Below the pieces are notes generated by a model that was not told where the DNA came from, did not search any database, and saw only the letters and a program-made list of their open reading frames with translations. Shown one piece after another: positions 46,522-58,316 of a DNA stretch of 64,000 nucleotides; position 1 is the stretch's first letter, and each line of letters starts with the position of its first letter. The stretch spans positions 62,001 through 126,000 of the forward strand of contig VXIS01000002.1 in assembly GCA_008704415.1 (NCBI GenBank). The letters are read 5' to 3'. The DNA comes from Sphaerosporella brunnea. Taxonomy: Eukaryota > Ascomycota > Pezizomycetes > Pezizales > Pyronemataceae. Made by a program: the position numbers and the translations under genes.

Positions 46522-47394
46522 TCTGAAGGAATTGGAAGAAATCGGTATTGATGGACTCCAAGCACCTCGTTTTAAAGTCTTTGAGCAGTGTTTAGGACCC
46601 AGCCAGCTGTGCTGAGTGTGAGGACCGTAGAGGCGTGCAGACACCGATGATGGGTGTACACCTTTGGTTCGTAAGGTCCTTCACCAGTGTACGCTAGGGC
46701 GGAAGCGCTGGCCGGCGACGGCCACCTCCGCCCTGCTCGCTGATGACAGGTGCACGGAGGCCGTTATGGATTTCCTAAGCACCACCAAGGTTGGGGCATG
46801 GCCTGACAGAGGCGTCCTGTGTTGAGATCTTTCCTTATGACACTTCACGAATTTCCTTGGTGCGATTATTTTAGTCTTTTTCCTTAGAAGAGCCGCAGGC
46901 CTCAGTAGTCGGCTCTGCCGAAGGGGTAGCATAGTCTTTTCTTTTTACATATGTCATGGCCGCAAGCGGCCGAATACAATATGATTAAAACAAAAAACCA
47001 GTGTACGCTGCCATCAGTGTTTGAACATCCTACTGCCTGAGGAAGAAGCGGAATGGTAGAGGGGGGAAGATTCAGGCCCGCAAATGTGTTTCTTATTGTT
47101 GAACTCTGGTGCATAGTGAGTTATTGGCGGGCGGCATTGGTATTGGTTAGCAAAGCTTTAGCATGAAGTTATGACAAGAGTTTGCCACGGCCTGCAGGTA
47201 GCAGCCATTGGTTTATTGCTTTTGCTTCAAACCATGTTGGAAGAACTTGATATTCAGATCACAGAATGTCACAACAGAACTGCCGGAGATGTGAATAGAT
47301 GGTGACTTTTATTCCAGATCACAACGGCAACCCGGCCACAATCACATTCCATTATCATTCCCAGGTTTTTGTTTTGCAGTCGACCCGCACGCAC
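46522..47394. other. Convergent intergenic region VMA16 / uS10, holds a retroposon
   Basis: Apart from the 301-bp insertion at 46696-46996 it carries only 3' flanks of both genes. No gene seen. Confidence 0.5.
46696..46996 (+). mobile_element. SINE-like retroposon with 13-bp target-site duplication
   Basis: A perfect direct repeat ACCAGTGTACGCT flanks the insert (46683-46695 and 46997-47009). The insert ends with an A-rich tail, GATTAAAACAAAAA. Its 5' end is a GC-rich hairpin: GGGCGGA pairs with TCCGCCC around GGCCGGCGACGGCC, and a second hairpin GGCCGCAAGCGGCC lies near the 3' end. Long duplication plus A-rich end indicate target-primed reverse transcription. I see no tRNA-type A/B boxes, so the source RNA is unknown. 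No coding frame is supported. Confidence 0.8.
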
Positions 47395-47949
47395 TTAAGC
47401 GGCGATGGTAACCTCAACCTCAACACCGGCCTCGATGTTAACGATGATCTGCTTAACGACCTCGGTAGGGGCGTTAAGGCTGCAAGAAAAAGAAATACAC
47501 TGTCAGCATATATTTTCCGATATTAAGCCCAAGATAAGCAAGTTGTACGTACTCGATCAGGCGCTTGTGGATTCTCATCTCGTAGCAGTCCCAGGTCTTG
47601 GAACCCTCACCACAAGGGGTCTTGCGGGTGGTGATCTTGAGGACCTTGGTGGGAAGGCGGACGGGGCCCTTGACTCGGAGGTTCTTGGACTTGGCGCGCT
47701 CGAGAAGGTCGGTGGTGACTATCCCAGAAAACACCATCAGCATTCTGTTCCTCACCCATTCTTCCATCCTCCTTTCCATCCTCCTCATCGTCCTCCTCCA
47801 CACCCTCATCCTCCAAGGAACTGTATTGGCAGTGGGAATATCGTACCCTTCTCGAGAGCCTGGACATTGCGAGAAGTCAAGGTGATGCGGATGCGGTGGA
47901 CCTTGGGTCCCTCCCCGAACTCGCCCTTCTCAGGTTTGTTGTACGACAT
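47395..47949 (-). CDS. RPS20: 40S ribosomal protein uS10 (RPS20)
   Basis: Exons 47847-47949, 47553-47718 and 47395-47479 give 117 aa. The sequence starts [20 protein letters not shown], continues [14 protein letters not shown], then [40 protein letters not shown] and ends [14 protein letters not shown], matching eukaryotic uS10 throughout. Intron 2 follows the conserved RLID. As a ribosomal gene its introns are typical in position. Confidence 0.96.
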
Positions 47950-49845
47950 GTTGACTGAGCGGACGAAAAGATTAAAAAATCTCGACTGTTGAGGCTGAGG
48001 GCGTGTAAGTCCACAATTCTTTCGTTTTTTGGGGGAGGGGGGGCTTACGAGTTCGTGTAATTGTTGGGGGTGCGTTCTCACGTGCGAAATTTTGTCATGT
48101 TGCTGGTGCGAAGCCGCGCTAACAGTCACAATGTTCTTGTGTGTGCGGCTGAAAGAAATTCTCAGCCCTGGGCCCTATCTGTGCGTGCTGTTAAGCGAGG
48201 AGCAAGCAGGATTGCCTTATCGATAAGATGACTCTGCTTTAGACCCTAAGTCACGATACCATGGGCACGGCTGATGGTGGCTTCAAATCGACTTCCTTCC
48301 ATCGAACTCTCCAGAGATGTGGCCTTCTATGAGGATAGTACGATCCCAAGGATATTGCGTCTATTCGAAGACCACACTGATGCAGGCACACGGAAGGCGC
48401 ATGGAAAGGCGACCCATACTCTTTGTCGAAACCCAGCATCTTCTCATTTCCACGAGCCACCGCTGCTTCCTATGCCACATACTTCTCATGAGAAACCAGC
48501 AGATGTACGCCACCTCTAGGTATACTCTTGCAGCCACTGAATACGAACAGTCACTAGCATAGAAGCCGAGCCTATCCTACTAGACAACGTTTTGATTCAA
48601 GTGCTCAGAATTATTGAGCTTTCCGAAATACCCCGCTCCCACTGTATGATCTTGTCTTAACAGAGCATGCCGAATGGTTCTCTCCCTCGGGCGCACAGTG
48701 AAAACAAAGAATCTGATTGTTGCTAATCGGCTATCAGTCACAAAGAAAGCTCCTCCCGACAAACAACATGAAAACCCCTAATCCCTAACGTCCCTCCCTA
48801 ATCCCACTCCATTACCACCTCACACCGCCTCAGATTTCAGCGTGCTGGCTGCTTACCCCTAACTCTCAGAGCTTCTGCTCTGTCGAAGGCTTGTTCAAAA
48901 GCCTCTATCAATTGCTTGCTCGCCCTATAACTCGTGATCGGACTCGAGGTTTGAGTGCTCCTCCGTGTCGTGTTTCCTTGCTGACAGTTACGAAGGCTGC
49001 TTCTGCGGTATTCGCTGGACACTTGATTGGAGTACGCCGTAGTTGTACCACATGTGGAGAATCATGGCTTTCGGGGTGATGCCGACTTTCGCAGTGTTTT
49101 GCAAATCCAATCCTCACTTTAGTGTCTGCGGTAAGTATTTACCTACAGCAGTATTCTACCTAGTGGCTACATGACTTCCCCGCACTGGCACAGCAGACGA
49201 TAACTATAATGGAATTTTTACTTTTTTGACAGCGAAAATGGCTTGAGCAGTCTATTCAGGCTATCGCAGTTGCACACGTTGACGTCTCCTTTATACTGCC
49301 TGATCCGGCACCGGCGATGCACGAACCTCATCCACCCCTCGAAGTCCACTTTGGATATCCCGGTGGTGGTGTGGAAGAATGAGGGAAATTTAACAACTCC
49401 GAAGATTGCCCAAACTCGTTCTTCCATTCATGCACACACACGTGGGGGTTTTGAGGTTCCAGTTAGAATTCAAGAATCGAATCGAGAATCACGCGCCCCG
49501 GCCAGCCTGCAGCCCTCGTACGATTCGCTCGTGATCCATCCGCAGCCTTCAGAATGTGCAAATGAGGCCCCGGAATCAAAGAATACCGAGGCGTTGCCAT
49601 ATCGAAGCGGGGAAACCCAGGCGCATCGAAAACTGATGTTTCTATGCTTTCGAGCTTAGGTGCCGAATTACTTTCCTACCTACCTAAGAAATAAAAAGTA
49701 GCTTTTACGTGACGGCCACAAAAAGGCGGTGCCCCAGATCAAAAAACCACGAGTGATATCGCATGCATCTATCTAACATACAAGATAATTTAGGCTTTAA
49801 TTATAGAGAAGCAAAAGCCTCTTTCTGTGTTACTCTAGGTACATA
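47950..49845. other. Gene-poor interval upstream of uS10
   Basis: The first 250 bp are the uS10 promoter. From about 48200 to 49845 I see no gene: frames are short, compositionally mixed and match nothing I know. 49680-49845 is A/T-rich and leads into the MITE. Confidence 0.45.
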
Positions 49846-50103
49846 CCATATTATCCCGGTGATAACACAGTTGCGCGGCCTGAAAAGGATGCTGGAAATA
49901 AAGAGAAATACCCCTTTTTGAAGTCTATGCGGCCATGAAAGCCAAAAATGCGCGGGCGCTGGGAGACAGAAGGAGACGGATTGGCCTCACATTCGTGTCG
50001 CCGCTTCCCGCGTCTCCCTCTGTTTAGGTTCCATCAAAGCCTCGACTGCTCGCCCACAATATACAGCACACTTTTGGGGACCGCGCAACCGGGATAATAC
50101 GGT
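49846..50103. mobile_element. TA-flanked MITE, copy 2 of the dispersed repeat
   Basis: Left end CCATATTATCCCGGT...GTTGCGCGGCC and the inverted right end CCGTATTATCCCGGTTGCGCGG match, with a 9-base insertion (GATAACACA) in the left TIR. TA occurs immediately outside both ends. The interior aligns with 3118-3290. No coding capacity. Length about 258 bp. Confidence 0.8.
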
Positions 50104-51252
50104 ACTTACAAAGTATGTAGTCTTTCTATGGAGGCATTTTGGTTTGGAAATGGTCAGTTGGAGTGCTATGCAGTGAAGCTTGATTGACAGATAGAGTGTG
50201 GATGCGCACAGAACCACATCAGGCCCGAATTCAATTCATTCCCATTCCAAATCGAACTGAAGACAGCTCCCGAACAGACCGCTCGATCTACCTGCAGCTA
50301 TCAACCCAGAGGTCGTGCTATTTGCCCTGCGTAGTCCTGAGCACGGATCTCAGCCCCTGCACAAAGCTGCACCCCCCAGTCCAGCTGCCTACAACTTTAC
50401 TCCACGACCTTCCTCACACCTCATCGACGATCTTACCAACGGGCTCCGACAACGACACATCGTTAAGAGAGCTGCGCCTTCTCCTCGCCAACTGAGAAGC
50501 ATCTACAACCTTTTCTCGGGGTTGTTTCACTCTATTGCATCCTCGGTTCATCGGTTGTCGCGAGTCCATTCACCTCGCGACCGTCTCCCGACGCAAACGC
50601 CCCCGACAACTTCAACTCGACTGCACCCTTTCTACAGGCATTTGCACTTGCATCTGGACTACTGACATCCATTTTCGCTACTACTGCAAACTCGTGTTCT
50701 CCTTTTCTTCTTGGATATCTGTTCCTGTCACTTCACGTTCAGCCTGTCCTGGAGGGATCCCGTCGTCCTGTACACGCCACGCTTGTGACGGAAGGAATAA
50801 GGAAATTGTTTTTCTAAGTGGAGGATTGAGATTTGGAAACAGGGACATTTCCTGGTGTATCAGAAGCAGAAAGAGCAGTCCTGTCAGTCCTGGTGGAACG
50901 AGAAGAGTCGCCCCTAGCTTTCGGCATTGTACGTATTCACCCTTTATCGATCCTGTACTTGTATCATCGGGTTGCAAGATAAGCACCAGGTCATCTCCAT
51001 TATTGTCATTTCGTTTTCATGTTGTCTGCTTTGCTTTGCTTTGCTTTGTCCTGTTCAGCATCAGAGGATTGAATCCTGTTTCCTGCCCTCTTTCCGTCTT
51101 CTTGGACGCTGATTTAGAATGACGAATGTACAGATTCCTGTAATAGGTCGTGAAGAGAGCTGATTGTGCGGACTTTATTTTAAGTTGGGATCAAGTCACC
51201 TAAGAAAAACACACTTCACTAACACCACACGCTCTTCGTGAAAACCAACATC
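50104..51252. other. Leader region of the RRM gene, no gene recognised
   Basis: C/T-rich plus-strand sequence with many short frames (for example 50315-50665 and 50535-51122) that lack family features. A CTTTGCTTTGCTTTGCTTTG run lies at about 51030. It may be a long, possibly spliced 5' leader of the CFIm68-like gene. Confidence 0.4.
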
Positions 51253-52592
51253 ATGGCTGACGAATTCGATATCGATATCTACGGGGATCTTAATCCGGAC
51301 GAGCCCATCAACGGTACTGCGGAATTCAAGAAGGAGGACGACGATGAGTACCTTACTGATAAGGGCGAGAATCAAGATATGAAAGCCGAGATTTTCGGAG
51401 AAGACACCAACATGGGTTCTGCGAACCCCGATGGCGATAACTCGAGCCACACGCATGTGAAAGAGGAAACGCCAACTCTAGTCAAGCAGAAGCGAAAACT
51501 TGACGATCTCCCATACGATCCGAATGCAACTAGTGCTCTTTACATTGCCGACCTTCACTGGTGGACCACTGACGACGACATTCGTGGTTGGATGAATGAG
51601 TGCGGCTGTGAAGATGAGCTTAAGGACATCACCTTCAGTGAGCACAAAGTGAACGGAAAGTCGAAGGGGTAAGTTCGCCGAGACTGGTGGCAAGATTGGA
51701 CCGATGCTGACCCAAAAAGTGTTGCTTTCGTTGAGTTCACAACCACTCAGGCCGCTGCTGCGGTCAAAGCCAAGATTGAGTCTGAGTCGAACCAGCCGAC
51801 GTACATGGGTAAACGTCACAGCGTCAGCTATACCAACCCGAACTCCAACCCCTTCCGCACTTTGCCCAAGGAAGCCCCCCAGCGCGACCGTCCCCGCGAC
51901 TTCTCGGCCGGCAGAGGAACAGACCGCGCGAGCCATGTCGGTGGACCTACTCCCCCCATTGGTAGTGGCCCAGTTGGCGTGGGCGCTGGTCCCGGAATAG
52001 CTCTGGGCGGCGCGGCCTTCCGTGGTAACCGTATTGGCTTCGTAACCGGACGTGGAAGCATGGGTGGGCCTTTCATGGGCAACCGCGGAGGATTTGGTGG
52101 CCCGGTCGGTGGACCCCAGGGATCGCCGCAGCCCGGATTTCAAACTCCCATGGGCCCCGGATTTGGAGGTCCCAACATGCCAATGCCGCAGTTCGGTGGC
52201 GGAAACTTCCAAGGCAACTTCCAGGGCCGTGGTATGATACTTAACATGCGTGGAGTCCCTGCCATGAGAGGTCGTGGAGGTATGGGCCCTAATGGAATGA
52301 TGGGAGGCAGTATGGGTATGGGTATGGGTGGTGGCATGGGCATGGGAGGCAACATGGAGGGTGGTGGATTTAACCCCATGGGCGGCATGGGTGGTTTCGG
52401 CATGGGTGCAATGGGTAGGCCAACCGAATCCTGTGATTAAGGCTTGCTGACGTCTGAACAGGACCAGGAGGATTCCCTTCGCCGCACTTTAACCCGGCTT
52501 TCTTCCCCGGAGGACCTCAAGGTGGTGGTGGAGGCGGCCAGTGGGGCGACAACAACCCTCACCCCGCCAAGAGGCCGCGCCCCAACGAGTAG
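51253..52592 (+). CDS. RRM RNA-binding protein, CPSF6/CFIm68-like
   Basis: Exons 51253-51668, 51720-52414 and 52462-52592 give 413 aa. N-terminus [18 protein letters not shown] is acidic; one RRM (about 95-185) has RNP2 [20 protein letters not shown] and RNP1 [14 protein letters not shown], interrupted by intron 1 after the Gly. The rest is Gly/Met/Pro-rich with [21 protein letters not shown] and repeated GMGMGG, ending in AKRPRPNE. The [12 protein letters not shown] RNP2 and Gly-Pro tail recall CPSF6/7, the large subunit of cleavage factor I that sets poly(A) site choice. Function in this fungus is inferred. Intron 1 has an AAAAAG acceptor. Confidence 0.85.
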
Positions 52593-53320
52593 GACTCATC
52601 GAGGTGCAAAGACACTAAGGATCACCCCGCTCTCATCACCGTTGCCATGAATTCGATCTGAACGCACATCGACCGGAGCAGACTACTATCTTTCTTTGTG
52701 ATGTTTGGGTAGCTTCAGCTCTCAGAGACCGAGGGGGTGCTCAGAATGGATGGTTTGAAAAGCAGTATGGTTCCTTAAGCTTCTTCCTTACCGCATTTTT
52801 TTTTTTTTTTATGTTGCTTGCTTGTACTTTCTTATGCTTCGGAGTTGCTCTGGTTCTTTATTCTCTTGTGTAATTCAGTTTCCATGTGGACTTTTCCGTG
52901 TCTTATGTATTACTTGCTATGTTGACTTGTTGCATTCCTTGGACGACCAAATATTTTAACTGTTTGTACGATATGCGTATGGAACTGATGTTGAAGCGTG
53001 TGCGTGATATCATTCTTGCCTTACCATGGCTGCTGCTGCTGTTGCATGCATTGCTATTCTGCGTGTATGTACCAGTAGCCTTTAGTATGTTAATTGAAGG
53101 TGTATATCCACCGTGTTAATATGTACATCTGCTCATCATAACTGCCGTGATATGATCGATCTCTCCTGCAAGCAAGCCTTCCCGTAGTGTCTGAGGGTCC
53201 TTCAATCCTAGTCCGCCCAGCCTCGCTTCAGCGTGAGCTTAACCCAACCACAGCTCCTGCACCACACAGCTCTGCGCTTCCCACATCACCACAGAAACTC
53301 GAAGCCCCGCGAAGCCAGCC
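52593..53320. other. Intergenic, no gene recognised
   Basis: 3' flank of the RRM gene (T-run at about 52796-52811) and the VPS45 promoter. No frame worth calling. Confidence 0.5.
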
Positions 53321-55279
53321 ATGGACATCGTCGCAGCAGTCTCAAACTATGTCACCAAGATGGTATCCTCGGATGGCGCCGCTGGTCCGGCAGGGAAAAT
53401 GAAGATATTACTGCTAGACAGCGAAACGGTTTGCTCAACCCCAGCTGTGGAGAGGGAAGTGGGGTTGACACTTGGAGGGAGATAGGTGTCGATTATTTCT
53501 ACGGCCGTTACGCAGAGCCAGCTATTGAGCTATGAGGTCTACCTGATCGAGTACGTTTCCATAGTTCTTCGATGTCGGTGCTAGAAGGAGAACGGGGGCG
53601 CTGATGAAGTAGTCGCCTAGATAATGCTTCCCGCGAGAAGATGCGACATCTACGCTGTCTATGTTTCGTGCGGCCATCCCAGGAAACGATACAGCTCCTA
53701 ATCGACGAGTTCCGCGAGCCGAAATACGGCGAGTACAACATCTACTTTAGCAACATTGTCAAAAAGTCGTCGCTCGAGCGACTGGCGGAGGCAGATGACC
53801 ATGAGATCGTACGCATCGTGCAGGAATACTTTGCGGATTATCTAGTCATCAACCCGGATCTGTTCTCGCTGGGATTGCAGAGGCCCCTGTGGGGAAGTGC
53901 GCCCGAGGTGTGGGATGCCGATGCGCTCATACGGTCGTATGAAGGGTTGCTTGCCGTGTTGTTGAGCCTGAAGAAGAAGCCCATCATACGATATGAGAAA
54001 AACAGCTTGCTTGCTCGCAAACTTGCTGCCGAGATTAAGTATCAGCTTTCAAAAGAGGACCAGCTTTTCGACTTTGGTAGGATGGCAGACACACCGCCGG
54101 TGCTTTTGATATTAGATAGGAGGAATGATCCGATTACCCCCTTGCTCACTCAATGGACGTACCAGGCCATGGTGCACGAGCTACTAGGAATCAATAACGG
54201 GCGAGTGGATCTATCAGAGGTACCGGATGTGCGGCCGGAATTAAAGGTGTGTCCGCAATGAGATTTTGATCAAAGATGGGGCTAATCTCGAAGCAGGAGA
54301 TCGTGCTTTCCCAAGATCAAGACCCATTCTTCAAGAAAAACATGTTCCTCAACTTCGGAGACCTGGGTGGAAACATCAAGGAATACGTGGACCAATACCA
54401 GACCAAAACAAAATCCAATATGAATATAGAAAGCATTGCGGATATGAAGCGGTTTGTGGAGGAGTATCCCGAATTCCGTCGGCTCTCTGGAAACGTCAGC
54501 AAACATGTCACATTGGTTGGAGAACTCAGTAGGATGGTGGAGAAGGATAATCTGTTGGAAGTCAGTGAGCTGGAACAGAGTCTGGCTTGTAATGATTCAC
54601 ATGCTGCCGACTTGAAGGTCAATAGTAGCCTCCCACGTCAATGAAAAGAATCCACATACTCACGAAATTGTAGACTCTTCAGAGAATGCTGCAGTCCCCA
54701 ATTCCAGTCCAGAACAAAGTCCGCCTCGTCGCCCTCTACAGTCTTCGCTACGAACGTCACCCACAGAATGCACTACCAGTTCTTCTAGACCTACTAGGCG
54801 TCGGCGGTGCCCCTCAAAGGAGCATACAGAGCATCAAGAACCTCCTCACGTACATCTCCTCCTTGCAACGCCAAGAAGACCTCTTCGAGTCAGAATCCAT
54901 CTTCTCACGAGCACGCAGCGGCTTCAAGGGACTCAAGGGGGTCGAGAACGTATACACTCAGCACTCGCCACGGCTGGAGCAGACACTCAACAGCCTCGTC
55001 AAGGGCCGACTGCGAGAAACCACGCACCCCTTCGTCGAGGGAAGTCCCAATGCTAGGGAAAAACCGCAGGATATCATTGTTTTCATCGTTGGCGGGGCTA
55101 CATATGAAGAGGCGAAGCTGGTTGCGCAGATCAATGCCACCGCCCCCGGAATTCGAATCGTGCTGGGCGGAACGACGATGCTGAACAGTAGTTCGTTCTT
55201 GGAGGAGATCGATGAGGTTGCGCCCACGTGGCCGCTACCAGAGGGGAGAACGCCCCAGGAGAGGCTGCGCAGGATGTGA
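53321..55279 (+). CDS. VPS45: Vacuolar protein sorting protein VPS45 (Sec1/Munc18 family)
   Basis: SM protein that guides SNARE assembly at the trans-Golgi and endosome. Exons 53321-53428, 53486-53550, 53613-54246, 54297-54617 and 54674-55279 give 577 aa. The N-terminus MDIVAAVSNYVTKMV and KMKILLLDSETVSIISTAVT match Vps45; later FREPKYGEYNIYFSNIVKKS, VLLILDRRNDPITPLLTQWT (an SM-family hallmark), MFLNFGDLGGNIKEYVDQYQ and IIVFIVGGATYEEAKLVAQI confirm it. The last residues RTPQERLRRM are basic. All phases close. Confidence 0.95.
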
Positions 55280-55546
55280 GTGGGATTGAGGGGTTATTGA
55301 ATTAGGCGGGTGGTCTGTTTGTGGGCTTTCTGTTCTTGTTGTGCATTCATTGCAGGCGTTTGCTTTAGCTGTAAAATCTGTTATACGTATTGATCTTGAT
55401 TTGCTGGGCTAGGTTTAAATATCACCATAGTGGAGGTGGGACATCAAGCCACCTTAAACAGTGATTCCAGTCTACTAGAGGTACGATAATTCATTCGGCA
55501 GCAATAGGTACTTAAAAACACTTAGGATTCCTCCACAAACGCCTTG

Positions 55547-57877
55547 CTAGTCGAAATAGCCCGGTTGGCTTGGATTACACGGTCTCGGTTCTGAAAGCTC
55601 CTCCATCTCAGACGAAAAGATTTTCGGTTTGTAGTCCTTCTTCTTGTCGGCGTCGCGCAAGTCCCAATCTGCGCCTCTCCATGTATGCACAGAAATACTT
55701 CCCTTGCGGCCGCGGCCGGCCTGAAAGCTGGTAGCCGCAAACACTGGTGCGGTTGGATGCCAGCTCACGTCTCTTACGCAGGTAAAGTTACGGTGGAAAC
55801 CGCCCCACCAGCTGTATGGCGTGCTCGGATAGGGGTCCTCGATTGGGCGCATGATGGAGGTGGCTTCGTGCACATTGATTTCTTTGGCTAATGTAGAGTC
55901 GATGTTGTAGATCTTTACTTTGCCATCGGCGGAGCCGGAGTAGATGTAGCGCGAGCCTGAAGATACGGGGGGGGAGAAGTAGCAGCGGATCAAGGTACGA
56001 TGCACACTGTGGCCCTGAATAGAAACGATGCTTTTATCGTATGGATGGAGGCGGGGGGGGTTAAAGATGGGGTACCTACAACCACTGTTAGCTAGAGAGC
56101 ACTAGGGATTAGGTCTACCAGCCCTCTACCAGTCAGTGCGGTAGTCAAACCGCGTTGAATAATTCTTGCGGTCCTTGCGCTGGAAATCGTCGGGATCCAT
56201 CATGTTCCTTGAGAAAATATGGTAAGTTATGGATGGATGGAGATATTACGGTTAGGCTAGGGATTACCGAAGATCCCAAAGCTTCGTTTGTTGGTCTTTT
56301 CCATTGGAAACTACGTAGCGCCCATCGCCTTTGCTGTGGACGAATGTGATGCCTTCGGTATGGCCTGCAAATACACCCACTGGCCTACCATCAGAAATCG
56401 ATCGCCGATCCCAGATCTTGATGGTTGTGTCGTCTGAGCCCGAGTATATGATGTGTGGGGAGCTTTTATCAGCATAGCAAACAGCGTTGACGTCGTCCGT
56501 GTGGCCGTGCATTTTGAGAATAGGCTTATTGGCTGTGATGTCATAAATGTAAACACACTGGTCTTGTGCACCGACACAAATTTCGTTTCCATCACCAGAA
56601 AATTTCACAGACATGATCTTGGAATGGACTTAGCAACATTCACATTCATAGCCAGGTCAGAACTTACCCCAGCGCTAGGATGCATTGAGTGTGGGACGTC
56701 TCCTCTGGCAAAGTCTAAGCTCATGGTCTCATCCCTCCCGGGTGTCGTATCCGCCAGGCAGACAACACTGGTTATGCTGCTGTATGCCAGAAACTTATTA
56801 TCTGGCGAGAGTGAAGCGTCCGTGATTGTCCATCTGTACTCATCAGATGGCTGCAGCCTGTAAATTTGTACGTGGATAACTTACTTTCCATCCATGTAGT
56901 CTACGGTCTTGTAATGTTTCCAGTTGTGCGGATCATAGGTATCAAACATACGGACCTTCATGTCCTGGGCACAGCTGTAAAAGAGGTCGCCATCCTCCGA
57001 AAACTGGCCAATGTAGCAGCGATAGTCATGATCTGTAGAAAGCATGAATATCGACGTCTGTGCCGTATGAGGGCAGGTGTAAGGGCCTACCTATTACGAA
57101 ATCCGCCTTGCTTTCTGGTAGACAGGACTGAGCAAGCCTCTGGTTGCATGCCCTCATAACTCCCCTAGAACCACCGTAATAGCCCAATTCTCTTTTCAGA
57201 AGTTGGTGCTCTCTCGAGATCTCCTTCGCTCCTGGGGTTGTCTGCATAGATCAGCATGCCGAATCCAGGAAGAAATTGGCTTCAACTCACTGATCCGAAA
57301 TCACTGGTGAGCATCAACGCCCGTCCATTTTCGTTTGGCTCCTCGTTGACTGGTAAGGTTTGTAGGGACGACGGTCCTGGATCAGGGGTGTTGTCAATTC
57401 CAAAAAGAAGATTGTATCTTAAGAAAGGCATAGAATCCACCGCTCGCTGGACCGCTTCGTCCATGGCAAAAGGATCGTTCTCGTCTGGCTGGACATCATG
57501 CCCTAAGTTGCGGTCGCTCATCTCCTCGTCTAATTCTTCATCTTCATGTGACTGGTAATCGTCGTCGGTTCCGTGGCCCGTTCCGTGTTCTACCTCTGCA
57601 GAGTGGGTTAGTCAATATTCCTGGTCCATGGGAGCTGCGCAGCTCACCGGTAACCTCCACCTCCCACTCTTCATCTTCGTCGGTTTCGCCGTCGATTTCT
57701 TCGTCGGTTTCTTCGTCGGTTTCTTCGTCGGTTTCGTCGTCGGTTTCGTCATCTGTTTCGTAGTCTACTGCTGCGGAGTGAGTTAGTCAATAGTCCTGGT
57801 CCACGGGAGCTGCGCAGCTCACGGATAATTTCCATCACCCACTCATACGAACGCTGGGAGGTATTGTGTGAAGCCAT
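55547..57877 (-). CDS. DCAF11/LEC14B-type WD40 protein (CUL4-DDB1 adaptor family)
   Basis: Nine exons close to 642 aa: 57823-57877, 57648-57770, 57291-57595, 57091-57241, 56885-57032, 56668-56857, 56268-56617, 56130-56207 and 55547-56075. The acidic N-terminus includes ETDDETDEETDEETDEE, made by a GACGAAGAAACC-type repeat. Conserved region: HQLLKRELGYYGGSRGV, DHDYRCYIGQFSEDGDLFYS, SVKFSGDGNEICVGAQDQCV, GHTDDVNAVCYADKS, IYSGSDDTTIKIWDRRSI, GHSVHRTLIRCYFSP and SWWGGFHRNFTCVRDVSWHP. WDR23/DCAF11 orthologues present substrates to CUL4-DDB1; that role is inferred. Introns 1 and 2 (52 nt each) are 48/52 identical. Two acceptors are AAG. Confidence 0.9.
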
Positions 57878-57942
57878 TGCTCAGTGAGTGGCGATGGTCT
57901 GCAATACGGCTCGGTTGTCAAAGGCAGTTGATCGCGTCGAAA

Positions 57943-57999
<57 letters not shown>

Positions 58000-58316
58000 A
58001 TGAAGCTCCACGTCAGCTATTGTAGGCTTGAAGAAAGTGTGGATCTTAAATAGGTAAGAAGAGGTACATGTGGCGAGTATCAATCCTCCAACCCCGCACC
58101 TGCACATGCATGCACTGCGGCGAACAGTACTACCTGCCATACCCATCGCCGGTCTGTATCTCCGCAGAAAGCAAACTTAAGCGAGCGATCCGATCAGCGG
58201 CCCCCGTTTCCCTCCCGCCACCGCACCCTGGACGCCGAGCCATCGGACGTCATCATCACCCACCACTCAAAACACCAATCCATCCCATCCCGACGCCAAG
58301 CATCCCCCCCTCCACG
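57878..58316. other. Divergent promoter region DCAF11-like / CIA30
   Basis: Includes the (CAA)18 microsatellite, which on the DCAF11 sense strand reads (TTG)18 in its leader region. The CIA30 side is C-rich with CATCATCACCCACC. No gene. Confidence 0.5.
57946..57999. repeat. (CAA)18 microsatellite
   Basis: Eighteen perfect CAA units. Located about 70 bp upstream of the DCAF11-like start codon, so length changes could affect its leader or promoter. A frame reading it as polyglutamine exists on the plus strand but has no other support. Confidence 0.95.

Noticed and set aside
48837..49022. 61-codon minus-strand frame with a helical C-terminus
   Set aside because: Too short and unsupported by any motif or splice partner.
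50315..51122. Overlapping plus-strand frames before the RRM gene
   Set aside because: Composition follows the C/T-rich leader; no conserved motif in any phase.
57868..58053. Polyglutamine frame over the CAA repeat
   Set aside because: It reads a microsatellite in the promoter region antisense to the DCAF11-like leader and has no family features.
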